Shown: one piece after another, positions 17,033-26,090 of the stretch | Layout: the number at the start of each line of letters is the position of its first letter | Numbering within the stretch: position 1 is the first letter of the stretch | Source: Pseudomonas fluvialis | GTDB lineage: Bacteria > Pseudomonadota > Gammaproteobacteria > Pseudomonadales > Pseudomonadaceae | Assembly (NCBI RefSeq): GCF_014207935.1 | Contig: NZ_JACHLL010000002.1 | Location: 429,865 to 493,864 of the forward strand | Direction of reading: 5' to 3' | DNA length: 64,000 nt | Notes under the pieces: model-generated | The model's database searches: none | Seen by the model: the letters and a program-made list of their open reading frames with translations, nothing else | What the model was told of the DNA's origin: nothing | Position numbers and translations under genes: made by a program

Positions 17033-19287
17033 TCACTGCTCCTGATGCCGCCACGCGGCTCGGGCGCCAGGCGTTCCTCGGGGAGGATGCGTGGCAACTC
17101 GGACAGCGGAATCACGCCCTGCAGCACCAGTTCCAGGGCGCTGTCGCGCATGGTCACCAGCCCCGCATCCAGCGCCCGCCAACGCAACTCGCCGAGTGGT
17201 GGCTGACGGCTGATGACATCACGCAGCTCGCCGTTGATCTGCAGAAACTCCACCACTGCCGTGCGCCCACGGGTGCCGCGGCCGTTGCACTGCGGGCAGC
17301 CCTTGCCCACGAAGCAGCGGAAGTTGTCCGGCACCTGCTGAGGGAATAGCTCACGGAGGATCTGCGGGTCCGGCTCGGCGGGCACCTTGCAGTCCGGGCA
17401 GATGCGCTTGGCCAGGCGCTGGGCCATGATCGCCAGCAGCTCGCTGGCCAGCGAATTACGGTGCAGGCCGAGGTCGAACAGGCGCTGGATGGCATCCACC
17501 GAGTCGTTGCAGTGCAGGGTCGAGAGCACCAGATGGCCGGTCTGCGAGGCGCGCACCGCTTCCAGCGCGGTTTCGCCGTCGCGGATCTCGCCGACCAGAA
17601 TCACGTCCGGGTCCTGACGCACGAAACTGCGCATGGCATCGGCAAAGGTAAAGCCGATGTTGTTGCGTACGCGGGTCTGCTGAATGTTGTCGATGGCGTA
17701 TTCGATCGGGTCCTCGACGGTGATCACCTTGCGCGTGCCGTCATCGGCCAGTTCCTGCAGGCCCGCCGACAGCGTGGTGGTCTTGCCCGAGCCGGTCGGG
17801 CCGACGATCAGCACCAGCCCCGAGGGGTTGTCGAGCAGCCGGCGGTACTGGCGGGTAAGCCCCGGCGACAGGCCGAGGTCCTTGAGCGTCAGGGCATGGC
17901 CGCTCTGCGGCAGCAGGCGGATCACCACATGCTCGCCATGCAGCGAGGGCTGGGTCTGGATGCGCAGGTCGTAGCTGGTTTCGCCGACCTTCAGCCGCGA
18001 GCGCCCGCCCTGGGGCAGGCGGTGCTCGGCGATGTCCAGCTGGGCGCGGGTCTTGATCACGTTGATTACCCCGGCCAGCTCCGCCGGCGTCAGCTGGTAG
18101 TGGTGAAGGTCGTACAGATCGCCATCAACCCGCAGGCGGATGCGCACACGCTGCTGGTAGCGCTCGATGTGCACGTCGCTGGCCTTCTCGCTCACGGCAT
18201 CGAACAGGATCGCCTCGTAGATGGCCACCAGATAGGGGCTGACCTGATTGTCCAGATCAGCCGCGAAGGCCTCCGCCTCACCGGCCAGCGCCTGCTGCGG
18301 CGGCGGCACATAGCCATCGCTTTTGCCGCTGATGTTGAGCACCGACCACAGACGGCGGAAGTCGTTGCTGGTCACCAGCACCTTGTCCACGCCGGTGCAG
18401 GGGTGCATCTGTTCGAGCAGCTCGCTCTTCACGTCCGGGTTGTCCGAGGCGATCACCAGGCGGCCATCGCGCTTGCACACCGGCAGCAGACGATGGTGAT
18501 CGAGGAAGGTGCGCGAAAAGCTCAGGAAAAACTGTTTATCGAGCTCCTTGAACAGCTCGTCGGCCTCGGCGAAGCGGATACCCAGACGCTGGGCCAGGGC
18601 CTTGTAGGTGTTGATGTTGTCGATGTCGACATGGCGCAGGATCGAATGCAGCACCGGTTTCTTCAGCAGCCGCGCCTCGGCACGCGCCACCTCGACCACC
18701 ATCTCGTCCACCAGACCGAGGTCGATCAGCGCCTCCGACGAGTCACGGCTGAAATCGATCAGCCCCAGCTTGCTGATCTGTGCCCTTCCCTGCTCGTCGG
18801 TGCGACAGAGCATCAGGTTGGCCCAGGGGCCGTTGCGCGTTCCCAGGTAATAGATGGCGCCCTGCGGGCTTAGCTGGGGCAGCAGCGACTCGGCGGTACT
18901 CAGCTCGCAGCTGCTGATGATCAGGTCATAGGGAGCCAGCTGAGGCAGGCCCTGACGCCCGTCGCCGCTGTGCAGGTGCAGATTGCCGGGCATGAATTTG
19001 GCGATATTGGCCCGGGCAATGGCGAGGATCTGCGGGTTGTTCTCGATCACCTGCACCTGACGCACCAGACGCGACAGGACCACGGCCAGGTAGCCGGAGC
19101 CGGCGCCGATCAGCAGTACCTGCTCATTGCCAGTCAGCGCCGGCAGATAACCCAGCAGCGTACGCACCACCAGGGTCGAGGGAATGCTGTGGCCGGACAG
19201 CTGGGCGCTGAGATCCGGCGAGGCGACGAACTGGGCGCGCGGAACATCCTTGAGCGCCTGCAGTGCGAGTGGGTCGAGTGCTCTCAT
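17029..19287 (-). CDS. Fusion: isoaspartyl-methyltransferase-like domain + GspE/PilB-type ATPase
   Basis: A 752-residue protein. Residues about 1-190 resemble protein-L-isoaspartate O-methyltransferase: LKDVPRAQFV, SAM motif I VLLIGAGSGY (57-66), IENNPQILAIARANI, SGDGRQGLP and APYDLIISS. Residues about 205-325 resemble the MshE-N/GspE N-terminal domain. Residues about 345-745 are a full secretion ATPase: ASDVHIE, Walker A GPTGSGKT (496-503), Asp box ITVEDPIEY, Walker B DPDVILVGEIRD, STLHCNDS, and a zinc tetracysteine C630-C633/C664-C667. No other secretion or pilus gene is nearby. The ATG at 19287 is chosen (GGGAAG upstream); one at 19353 adds 22 residues. Coupled to the downstream AAA ATPase. 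Confidence 0.85.
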   Translation of the reverse strand: MRALDPLALQALKDVPRAQFVASPDLSAQLSGHSIPSTLVVRTLLGYLPALTGNEQVLLIGAGSGYLAVVLSRLVRQVQVIENNPQILAIARANIAKFMPGNLHLHSGDGRQGLPQLAPYDLIISSCELSTAESLLPQLSPQGAIYYLGTRNGPWANLMLCRTDEQGRAQISKLGLIDFSRDSSEALIDLGLVDEMVVEVARAEARLLKKPVLHSILRHVDIDNINTYKALAQRLGIRFAEADELFKELDKQFFLSFSRTFLDHHRLLPVCKRDGRLVIASDNPDVKSELLEQMHPCTGVDKVLVTSNDFRRLWSVLNISGKSDGYVPPPQQALAGEAEAFAADLDNQVSPYLVAIYEAILFDAVSEKASDVHIERYQQRVRIRLRVDGDLYDLHHYQLTPAELAGVINVIKTRAQLDIAEHRLPQGGRSRLKVGETSYDLRIQTQPSLHGEHVVIRLLPQSGHALTLKDLGLSPGLTRQYRRLLDNPSGLVLIVGPTGSGKTTTLSAGLQELADDGTRKVITVEDPIEYAIDNIQQTRVRNNIGFTFADAMRSFVRQDPDVILVGEIRDGETALEAVRASQTGHLVLSTLHCNDSVDAIQRLFDLGLHRNSLASELLAIMAQRLAKRICPDCKVPAEPDPQILRELFPQQVPDNFRCFVGKGCPQCNGRGTRGRTAVVEFLQINGELRDVISRQPPLGELRWRALDAGLVTMRDSALELVLQGVIPLSELPRILPEERLAPEPRGGIRSSE

Positions 19288-19409
19288 GAACTTCCCGTGG
19301 GCCGACTGCGCGAAGGAGGATACCGGGCGCTGGCCCGGCGACTGCTGAGCCATTCTGTGGCGGCGCCCGCTGCCCTGACAATAGAGCCAGATCAAGCCGA
19401 CGCCAAAGA

Positions 19410-19436
19410 AAACGGCCTCACTCGGGAGGCCGTTTT
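19410..19436 (-). terminator. Intrinsic terminator of brnQ
   Basis: AAACGGCCT and AGGCCGTTT pair around an eight-base loop; read leftward the stem is followed by TTTTCTTT. It lies 25 bases past the brnQ stop and before the methyltransferase-GspE gene, so that gene probably has its own promoter. Confidence 0.85.
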
Positions 19437-19461
19437 ATCAACATGAAGAGCCCTTGCAGCG

Positions 19462-20775
19462 CTACTCCACTTGCAGTCCGGGAACCCCGCGCAGGCGATC
19501 GAAGACGGCCACCACCAGCAGGGTCAAGCCCACCGGCAGCAGCCAGCCGAGGCTGTCGCCGGCCAGTGGCAGCTGGCCGATGGCAGCCGGCACCCAGGAC
19601 TTGAGACCCGCCGCCGCCAGGCCATCGAACAGGCCGAACAGCAAGGTCACCGCCATGACCGGGATGAACACCCGGCGCGGCTCACACCACAGGCTGCTCG
19701 CCAGGCTCAGGCCGACCAGCACGATGGCCAGCGGGTACAGACCAACCAGCACCGGCACCGACACGCTGATCAGTTGGGTGAGGCCCTGGTTGGCCACCAG
19801 CAGGCTGAACAATGCCAGAGCGATGACCACCGTGCGGTAGGACAGCGGCAGCAACTGGCTGAAAAACTCGCCACAGGCCGTGAGCAAGCCTACAGCAGTG
19901 GTCAGGCAGGCCAGAGTAATGACCACCGCCAGCAGCAGGCTGCCGGCCATGCCGAAGGTGTGCTGCACATAGCTGGAGAGAATCTGCACGCCATTCTGTG
20001 CGTCACCGGCTATACCCTGGCTGGTGGCACCCAGGTAGAACAGCGCGAGATAGACCAACGACAAGCCGACGGCGGCGATCAGCCCGGCGCTGATGGCATA
20101 GCGGGTGATCAGCGCCTCGTTGCGCACACCACGGTCGCGGATGGCGGTGGCAATGACGATGCCGAACACCAGAGCGCCGAGGGTATCCATGGTCAGGTAG
20201 CCCTGCAGGAAGCCCTGCAACAGCGGCGCCTCACGATAGGCCTGGGCACTCTCGCCGACTGCTCCGGCCGGCGCGAGCAGGGCCGCCCCGCCCAGTACCA
20301 GCAGCGCGGCCAGCAGCACCGGGGTGATCCACTTGCCGATGCGGTCGACCAGTTGACCCGGATTCAGCGCGAGAAACAGCGCCACGGCGAAATACCCCAG
20401 GCTGTACAACCCCAGCGCAAGCTGGCTGTTGCCACTGAACGGCGCCATGCCCATCTCGAAGGCCACCACCGCGGTACGGGGCGTAGCGAACAGCGGGCCG
20501 ATGGCCAGATAGACCACCACCGCAAACAACAGGCCGGCGCGGCGGCCCAGCGGAGCAGTGAGTTTGTCCAGGCCGCCACCAACGCGGGCCAACGCTACCA
20601 CGGTCAGCAGGGGAAGGCCGACACCGGTCAGCAGAAAGCCCAGCGCGGCGCTCCAAACCTGCTCGCCGGCGGCCATGCCGGCACTGGGTGGGAAGATGAT
20701 GTTGCCGGCGCCGAGGAACAGGGCAAAGGTCATGAAGCCCAGGGCGAGCAGATCGAAACGATTGAGGCGATGCAT
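19462..20775 (-). CDS. brnQ: Branched-chain amino acid:cation symporter
   Basis: Inner-membrane carrier for Leu, Ile and Val with Na+ or H+ (LIVCS family). The 437-residue length is the family norm. It begins MHRLNRFDLLALGFMTFALF with the family signature FLGAGNIIFPP in the first helix, and about twelve hydrophobic segments follow. The ATG at 20775 is chosen because the family N terminus starts there; the open frame continues 29 codons upstream with no family-like sequence. Its ribosome site is weak. A terminator follows, so it appears monocistronic. Confidence 0.95.
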   Translation of the reverse strand: MHRLNRFDLLALGFMTFALFLGAGNIIFPPSAGMAAGEQVWSAALGFLLTGVGLPLLTVVALARVGGGLDKLTAPLGRRAGLLFAVVVYLAIGPLFATPRTAVVAFEMGMAPFSGNSQLALGLYSLGYFAVALFLALNPGQLVDRIGKWITPVLLAALLVLGGAALLAPAGAVGESAQAYREAPLLQGFLQGYLTMDTLGALVFGIVIATAIRDRGVRNEALITRYAISAGLIAAVGLSLVYLALFYLGATSQGIAGDAQNGVQILSSYVQHTFGMAGSLLLAVVITLACLTTAVGLLTACGEFFSQLLPLSYRTVVIALALFSLLVANQGLTQLISVSVPVLVGLYPLAIVLVGLSLASSLWCEPRRVFIPVMAVTLLFGLFDGLAAAGLKSWVPAAIGQLPLAGDSLGWLLPVGLTLLVVAVFDRLRGVPGLQVE

Positions 20776-20940
20776 AGAGGATTTACCACGACAGCGAGGG
20801 GGCCAACGACCGGAGCCGGCGGCGAAGGCCGCCACCTTACTGCAAGGCCCGGCGCCGGGCATGTACCGGCGGGAAGCGCGTCCGCCAGGCTAAAGCGCAT
20901 GTCGCAAATCCGTAACTATCCTGACCAACCGGACAGCTCT

Positions 20941-21960
20941 CTACTGTACCCAGACGGCCTCGCCATCCAACCGCCCTGCCAGTTGCGGGGCCTGCACCTC
21001 CTGCGCCGCCAGGTGTGCCTGCACAGCCTGCAGCAGAGGACGCTTGAAGGCACTCTGAAAGCGATGGGCCAGCCCGGGAATCAGCACCAGCTCGCTGCCA
21101 CGGATATGCGCCGCCACATGCACCCCGTGCATCACCGGCAACAGCGGGTCGGCGGTACCGTGCACCACCAGGGTCGGCACGCGCAGGCGGTTGAGCAACT
21201 CGACACGGCTGGGTTCGGCCAGCACGGCCAGCAACTGGCGCTGGATGCCCTGCGGGTAGTGCGCGCGGTCGTAGCTGCGCGCCGCCTGACGCAACAGCGC
21301 GGCGCGGTCATCCGGCACCTGCGGACTGCCCAGAGCGGCCAGCAGATCGGCTTGCTGCTCCAGTGCCACCTGACGATTGGGCGCTTCACGCCGCGCCAGC
21401 AACTCCAGCAACTGCGCCCGGGGCGCCGGCAGGCCCTGGGCACTACTGCTGGTCATCAGCAGCGTCAGGCTGCGCACCCGCTCGGGAGCCAGGTCGGCCA
21501 TGTGCTGGGCGATCATCCCGCCCATGCTGGCGCCGAGCAGATGAAACTGCTCGATGCCCAACTCGTCCATCAACTGCAGGCCATCGGCTGCCATGTCGCG
21601 CAGGTGATACGGCGCCTCGACCGGCAAGCCCAGGCGGTAGCGGATGGCCGCATAGGTGAGGCTGGCCTTAGGTTCTTCCCCCTTGAGACGCGACAGGCCG
21701 ACATCACGGTTATCGAAACGAATCACCCGCCAGCCGGCCTGACACAGGCTGCCCAGCACCTCGTCCGGCCAGTCGATCAGTTGCCCGCCCAGGCCCATCA
21801 CCAGCAGCAGGGCCGGATCGCTGTCGCGGCCGATACTCTGGTAGGCCAGGCGCACCTCTCCCAGCTCAGCCATGGCTGTAGGGGCACGGGTATCACAGGG
21901 TGAGGCGGCAATAGCCGCCGATGCGCCCCAGAGGGCGACGATAAGGAGTAACCAGCGCAT
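20941..21960 (-). CDS. Exported alpha/beta hydrolase
   Basis: A 339-residue protein with an N-terminal signal peptide (MRWLLLIVALWGASAAIA-A). The fold is alpha/beta hydrolase: LLLVMGLGGQLIDWP (HG-type oxyanion strand), VIRFDNRDVGLS, nucleophile Ser in LLGASMGGMIAQ, Asp in HGTADPLLP and His in GLAHRFQS. The pattern is that of soluble epoxide-hydrolase/lactonase-like periplasmic esterases; the substrate is not predictable. GGACTCCCC before the ATG gives a modest ribosome site. It stands alone between brnQ and the methyltransferase gene. Confidence 0.85.
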   Translation of the reverse strand: MRWLLLIVALWGASAAIAASPCDTRAPTAMAELGEVRLAYQSIGRDSDPALLLVMGLGGQLIDWPDEVLGSLCQAGWRVIRFDNRDVGLSRLKGEEPKASLTYAAIRYRLGLPVEAPYHLRDMAADGLQLMDELGIEQFHLLGASMGGMIAQHMADLAPERVRSLTLLMTSSSAQGLPAPRAQLLELLARREAPNRQVALEQQADLLAALGSPQVPDDRAALLRQAARSYDRAHYPQGIQRQLLAVLAEPSRVELLNRLRVPTLVVHGTADPLLPVMHGVHVAAHIRGSELVLIPGLAHRFQSAFKRPLLQAVQAHLAAQEVQAPQLAGRLDGEAVWVQ

Positions 21961-22167
21961 GGGGAGTCCATCCAGAGCGGAGCATTACGGCAAGCGGCAA
22001 GTCTGGCCAAAGGCCCGCCGCGGCGCTGCCACAAAGCCGTGACAATTTGATGAAGCCCGCCGAACGGTCGTGACTCGGCCCAAGCTTGCCCCGCTACCCA
22101 GTTTCAACAAGCACGCCGTGCCCTCGCCCAGTAGAATCCACGCCCCAACTCTGTCGACCCGACCGCC

Positions 22168-23121
22168 ATGTCCAGCACTGCCTACACCACCCTGCAGCAA
22201 CACCTCAGCCAGGCCCTCGCCTCGCCGCCCGGCGAAACCCGCCGCCTGTTCCACGGCCGTGGCAGGCTGTGGCCGGGACTGGAGCAGATCACGGTGGACT
22301 GGCTGCAGGGCATCGTTCTGGTGGCGCTGTTCCGCGAGCCGGAAAGCGCCGACCTGACCGCGCTCAGACAAATGCTGCTGGCGCTGACGCAAACGCCTGC
22401 CTGGCAGGCCAGCGGCGCCCACACCCTGCTGTTGCAGCACCGCTACCGTCAGCAGGACAGCGCCGAATGGCTGCTGGGTGAGGCAGTAGAACACTGGCAG
22501 ATCAGCGAGAACGGCCTGCGCTACCTGCTCGATCTGGGCAGCAAGCAGAACAGCGGCCTGTTCCTCGACATGCGCCTGGGCCGCCAGTGGGTTCAGGCCA
22601 ATGCCGACGGGCTCCGTGTGCTCAACCTGTTCGCCTACACCTGCGCCTTCTCGGTCGCGGCGCTGGCCGGCGGCGCCAGCCGGGTGGTCAATCTGGACAT
22701 GGCCCGCGCTGCCCTCAGCCGTGGCCGCGACAACCACCGACTGAACCAGCAGGACCTCAGCCGGGTCAGCTTCCTCGGCCACGATCTGTTCAAGTCCTGG
22801 GGCAAGCTGCGCAAGGACGGTCCCTTTGATCTGATCATCATCGACCCGCCCACCTTCCAGAAAGGCAGCTTCGCCCTGACTCAGGATTACCAGAAGATCC
22901 TGCGCCGCCTGCCCGAACTGCTCAGCCCCGGCGGCAGCGTGCTGGCCTGCGTCAACGACCCGGACATCGGCCCGGACTTTCTCATCGACGGCATGGCCCG
23001 CGAGGCACCGGGACTGCGTTTTATCGAGCGTCTGGACAACCCGCCGGAGTTCGCCGACATCCACCCGGACAGCGCCCTCAAGGTCCTGTTGTTTCGCCAG
23101 CAGGAAGCCGTTCAGGAGTAA
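22168..23121 (+). CDS. SAM-dependent methyltransferase, RlmI/RlmK-like
   Basis: A 317-residue cytoplasmic methyltransferase of the group containing 23S rRNA methyltransferases RlmI and the RlmKL C-terminal domain. Signature stretches are LDLGSKQNSGLFLDMRLGR, motif I VLNLFAYTCAFSVAALAGGA, NLDMARAALSRGRDN, and the catalytic-loop-like IIIDPPTFQKGSF (DPPTF in place of DPPAF). There is no PUA domain and the N-terminal ~120 residues are not recognised, so the exact nucleotide target is open. No clear operon partners. Confidence 0.85.
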   Translation: MSSTAYTTLQQHLSQALASPPGETRRLFHGRGRLWPGLEQITVDWLQGIVLVALFREPESADLTALRQMLLALTQTPAWQASGAHTLLLQHRYRQQDSAEWLLGEAVEHWQISENGLRYLLDLGSKQNSGLFLDMRLGRQWVQANADGLRVLNLFAYTCAFSVAALAGGASRVVNLDMARAALSRGRDNHRLNQQDLSRVSFLGHDLFKSWGKLRKDGPFDLIIIDPPTFQKGSFALTQDYQKILRRLPELLSPGGSVLACVNDPDIGPDFLIDGMAREAPGLRFIERLDNPPEFADIHPDSALKVLLFRQQEAVQE

Positions 23122-23280
23122 TGGGCGAGTAAAGGCAGCACAACGCTGGATTTTTTGCGACACAGATCACACAATCCAGCCTGATGCCGACCACGGCAAC
23201 AGAATGCAGAGCGGCACAGCCGCCGATAACTCGAACCCCGCAGGCCGGCGCCGAGCGCCGGACCGTAACAGGGCAAAACG

Positions 23281-23631
23281 ATGGACTTCTACCGCAAGCA
23301 TGCGCGCCGGATCGAACACCTGTCAGACCTGCTGCTGACCCGTGCCGAGCTGTTCATGGCCGAACAGGGCACGCCGGCACTGCCATCGGCCCTGCACGCC
23401 GAGCTCATGCAACCTCTCGATGCCGGCGACCTGCCCGCCTTTGCCCAGGCCCTGCGTGAAGCGGCCGTGCACTTCGTCATGGCCGGCAACTCCGCCGAGT
23501 TCTGGTCCCTGCTCAATGCCCTGCAGTCGCTCTGCCAGGCCTTGGAGAAAGCCCGGCACAGCCAGGCTGACGAGAGCGGTGAACGCGCACTGGATCACCT
23601 GCAAGAGCAACTCGCCAGCCAGACAGCCTGA
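23281..23631 (+). CDS. Small hypothetical protein, helical
   Basis: A 116-residue protein I do not recognise. It is mostly amphipathic helix (MDFYRKHARRIEHLSDLLLTR to HLQEQLASQTA), with no signal peptide, no membrane segment and no cysteines. Codon use (strong G/C third positions) matches neighbours, which supports it as a gene. It ends two bases before the convergent metE stop. The ribosome site is weak. Confidence 0.6.
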   Translation: MDFYRKHARRIEHLSDLLLTRAELFMAEQGTPALPSALHAELMQPLDAGDLPAFAQALREAAVHFVMAGNSAEFWSLLNALQSLCQALEKARHSQADESGERALDHLQEQLASQTA

Positions 23632-23633
23632 AC

Positions 23634-25961
23634 CTAGGCCAGCTCGGCGCGCAGCTGACGGGCCGCCGCCACCATGTTCACCAGCGCCGCTTCGGTCTCC
23701 GGCCAGGCGCGGGTCTTCAGACCGCAGTCCGGGTTGACCCAAAGCCGCTCGGCCGGCACCCGACGGGCAGCCTTTTTCATCAGACGCACCATCTCGGCGC
23801 TGTCCGGCACGCGGGGCGAGTGGATGTCGTAGACGCCCGGGCCGATCTCGTTGGGGTACTCGAAGCGCTCGAAGGCATCCAGCAACTCCATGTCCGAGCG
23901 CGAGGTCTCGATGGTGATCACGTCGGCATCCATGGCGGCGATGGACTCGATCACGTCATTGAACTCGCTGTAGCACATGTGGGTATGGATCTGCGTCTCG
24001 TCGCGCACGCCCGAGGCGCACAGGCGGAAGGCCTCGGTGGCCCAGTCCAGATAGCCCTGCCACTGGGCGCGGCGCAGCGGCAGGCCCTCGCGGAAAGCCG
24101 CTTCATCGATCTGGATGATCTTGATGCCGGCCGCTTCCAGATCCACCACCTCGTCACGGATGGCCAGTGCCAGCTGGCGCGCCTGCTGTTCGCGGGAGAT
24201 GTCCGCGCGCGGGAAGGACCACATCAGCATGGTCACAGGTCCGGTCAGCATGCCCTTCATCACCTTGTCGGTGCAGCGCTGGGCGTAGCTGATCCAGTCC
24301 ACCGTCATCGGCTGCGGACGGGACAAATCGCCATAGATGATCGCCGGCTTCACACAGCGCGAGCCGTAGCTCTGCACCCAGCCGAAGCGGGTGAAGGCAT
24401 AACCGTCGAGCTGCTCGGCGAAGTACTCGACCATGTCGTTGCGCTCGGCCTCGCCATGCACCAGTACGTCCAGGCCCAGTTGCTCCTGTACCTGCACCGC
24501 GTGGCGGATCTCGCTGTGCATCGCCTCGGTGTATTCGGCCTGGGACAGCTTGCCGGCCTTGAACGCCTGGCGCGCCAGGCGGATGGCCGAGGTTTGCGGG
24601 AAGGAGCCGATGGTGGTGGTGGGGAATGGCGGCAGGTTGAGCAGCGTCCGCTGCCTGGCGATACGCTCGGCGAACGGAGACTGGCGCTGACTGTCCCGGG
24701 CGGTAACGGCGGCCAGACGTTTCTGTACCGCCGGTTTGTGGATGCGTGGCGAAGCGGCGCGACTGGCCTGAACCGCACGGCTCAGCGCCAAGGCATGCTC
24801 AACATCGGTGGCGTCCGGCTGATTCAGAGCACGCGCCAGCACCGCCACTTCGCGGCACTTCTGCACGGCGAAGGCCAGCCAGCTTTTCAGCTCGGCATCC
24901 AGCCCCGTTTCGCGCTCCAGATCCACCGGCACATGCAACAGTGAAGAGCTGGGCGCGACCCACAGGCGACTGCCCAGGCGTTCGTGGGCCTGCTGCAGTA
25001 CCTCCAGCGCCTGCGTGAGGTCGGTGCGCCAGATATTGCGGCCATCCACCACGCCAAGCGACAGCACCTTGTAAGCCGGCAGACGATCGAGAATGGCCGG
25101 GAACTGCTCCGGCGCGCGCACCAGATCGATGTGCAGACCGTCCACCGGCAAGCCGGCGGCTAGCCCCAGATTATCTTCAAGGCCGGCGAAGTAGGTGGCG
25201 ATCAGCTTCCGACCCGGCTCCTTCTGCAACAGGTTGTAGGCTCGCTCGAAAGCATTCTTCCAGTCCTGTGGCAGATCCAGCGCAAGGATCGGCTCGTCGA
25301 TCTGCACCCAGTCGACGCCCTGGGCTGCAAGGCGCTGGAAAATCTCGCCGTAGACCGGCAACAGGCGCTCCAGCAGGTCAAGCTTGTCGAAGCTGTTGGT
25401 TTCACCCTTGCATTTGCCCAGCCACAGGTAGGTCAGCGGGCCGATCAGCACCGGCTTGAGGTTGTGACCGAGAGCCTTGCCCTCCTTCACTTCCTCGAAC
25501 AGCTGCTCCCAGCTCAGGGCGAACTGCTGGTCAGCGGTGAACTCGGGGACCAGGTAGTGGTAGTTGCTGTCGAACCACTTGGTTAGCTCTTGTGCAAAGG
25601 CGGGCTGCGCATGCGCACCGCCGCAGCAGCTGTCCTGCGTACTCTTGTTTCCAGAGACTCCCCGCGCCATGCCGAACAGGGTGTCGAGCGTCGGCTGTCC
25701 GGCATGGGGACGGAAACGCTCGGGAATCACGCCGAACATCATCGAGTGGGTCAGCACCTGGTCGTACCAGGCGAAGTCGCCGACCGGCAGCAGTTCGATA
25801 CCGGCATCCTTTTGCAGCTGCCAGTGCTCGGCGCGCAGGCGGGCGCCCACGTCACGCAGACCAGCTTCGTTCAGCTCGCCTTTCCAGTAGGCTTCCAGCG
25901 CCTTCTTCAATTCGCGGTCGCGGCCAATGCGCGGGAAACCGAGGTTGTGGGCCAATGCCAT
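23634..25961 (-). CDS. metE: Cobalamin-independent methionine synthase
   Basis: Transfers the methyl group from 5-methyltetrahydropteroyltri-L-glutamate to homocysteine, the last step of methionine synthesis without B12. At 775 residues it is about 20 longer than the usual form. It begins [19 protein letters not shown]; zinc-site residues lie in [10 protein letters not shown] and NPDCGLKTR near the C terminus, with [15 protein letters not shown] between. A Cys-pair-containing insertion (about residues 101-119, with CC at 112-113) interrupts the ARG...[12 protein letters not shown] region. AAGGAGAG precedes the ATG. MetR, its usual activator, is encoded 3.5 kb away, and a matching 13-mer is present upstream of both genes. 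Confidence 0.96.
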   Translation of the reverse strand: MALAHNLGFPRIGRDRELKKALEAYWKGELNEAGLRDVGARLRAEHWQLQKDAGIELLPVGDFAWYDQVLTHSMMFGVIPERFRPHAGQPTLDTLFGMARGVSGNKSTQDSCCGGAHAQPAFAQELTKWFDSNYHYLVPEFTADQQFALSWEQLFEEVKEGKALGHNLKPVLIGPLTYLWLGKCKGETNSFDKLDLLERLLPVYGEIFQRLAAQGVDWVQIDEPILALDLPQDWKNAFERAYNLLQKEPGRKLIATYFAGLEDNLGLAAGLPVDGLHIDLVRAPEQFPAILDRLPAYKVLSLGVVDGRNIWRTDLTQALEVLQQAHERLGSRLWVAPSSSLLHVPVDLERETGLDAELKSWLAFAVQKCREVAVLARALNQPDATDVEHALALSRAVQASRAASPRIHKPAVQKRLAAVTARDSQRQSPFAERIARQRTLLNLPPFPTTTIGSFPQTSAIRLARQAFKAGKLSQAEYTEAMHSEIRHAVQVQEQLGLDVLVHGEAERNDMVEYFAEQLDGYAFTRFGWVQSYGSRCVKPAIIYGDLSRPQPMTVDWISYAQRCTDKVMKGMLTGPVTMLMWSFPRADISREQQARQLALAIRDEVVDLEAAGIKIIQIDEAAFREGLPLRRAQWQGYLDWATEAFRLCASGVRDETQIHTHMCYSEFNDVIESIAAMDADVITIETSRSDMELLDAFERFEYPNEIGPGVYDIHSPRVPDSAEMVRLMKKAARRVPAERLWVNPDCGLKTRAWPETEAALVNMVAAARQLRAELA

Positions 25962-26012
25962 GGGTGTCTCTCCTTGTCTGTGGATGGCGACATTCTCGGC
26001 AGCCAGACAAAG

Positions 26013-26025
26013 TGAGACAAACTCA
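26013..26025. promoter_or_regulatory. Candidate MetR site upstream of metE
   Basis: TGAGACAAACTCA is an inverted repeat (TGAG-N5-CTCA) matching the MetR form TGAA-N5-TTCA at all but two positions, 52-64 bases upstream of the metE start. It shares 10 of 13 positions with the candidate upstream of metR at 29366-29378. Confidence 0.45.
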
Positions 26026-26032
26026 ATAAATT

Positions 26033-26047
26033 CTTGATTAACTCAAG
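26033..26047. promoter_or_regulatory. Second inverted repeat upstream of metE
   Basis: CTTGA-ttaac-TCAAG is a perfect 5-bp inverted repeat with a 5-base spacer, eight bases from the previous site on the promoter-distal side. LysR-type activators often bind such paired sites; assignment to MetR is inference. Confidence 0.35.
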
Positions 26048-26090
26048 TTTCATTCATGAAAGAGGCGCCTAGCGGCGCCCCTCCCACGCA

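Noticed and set aside
19471..21903. An 810-codon open frame on the + strand
   Set aside because: It lies antisense to brnQ and the exported hydrolase, and its product is a low-complexity Gln/Arg/His-rich chain with no domain, typical of antisense frames in G+C-rich DNA.
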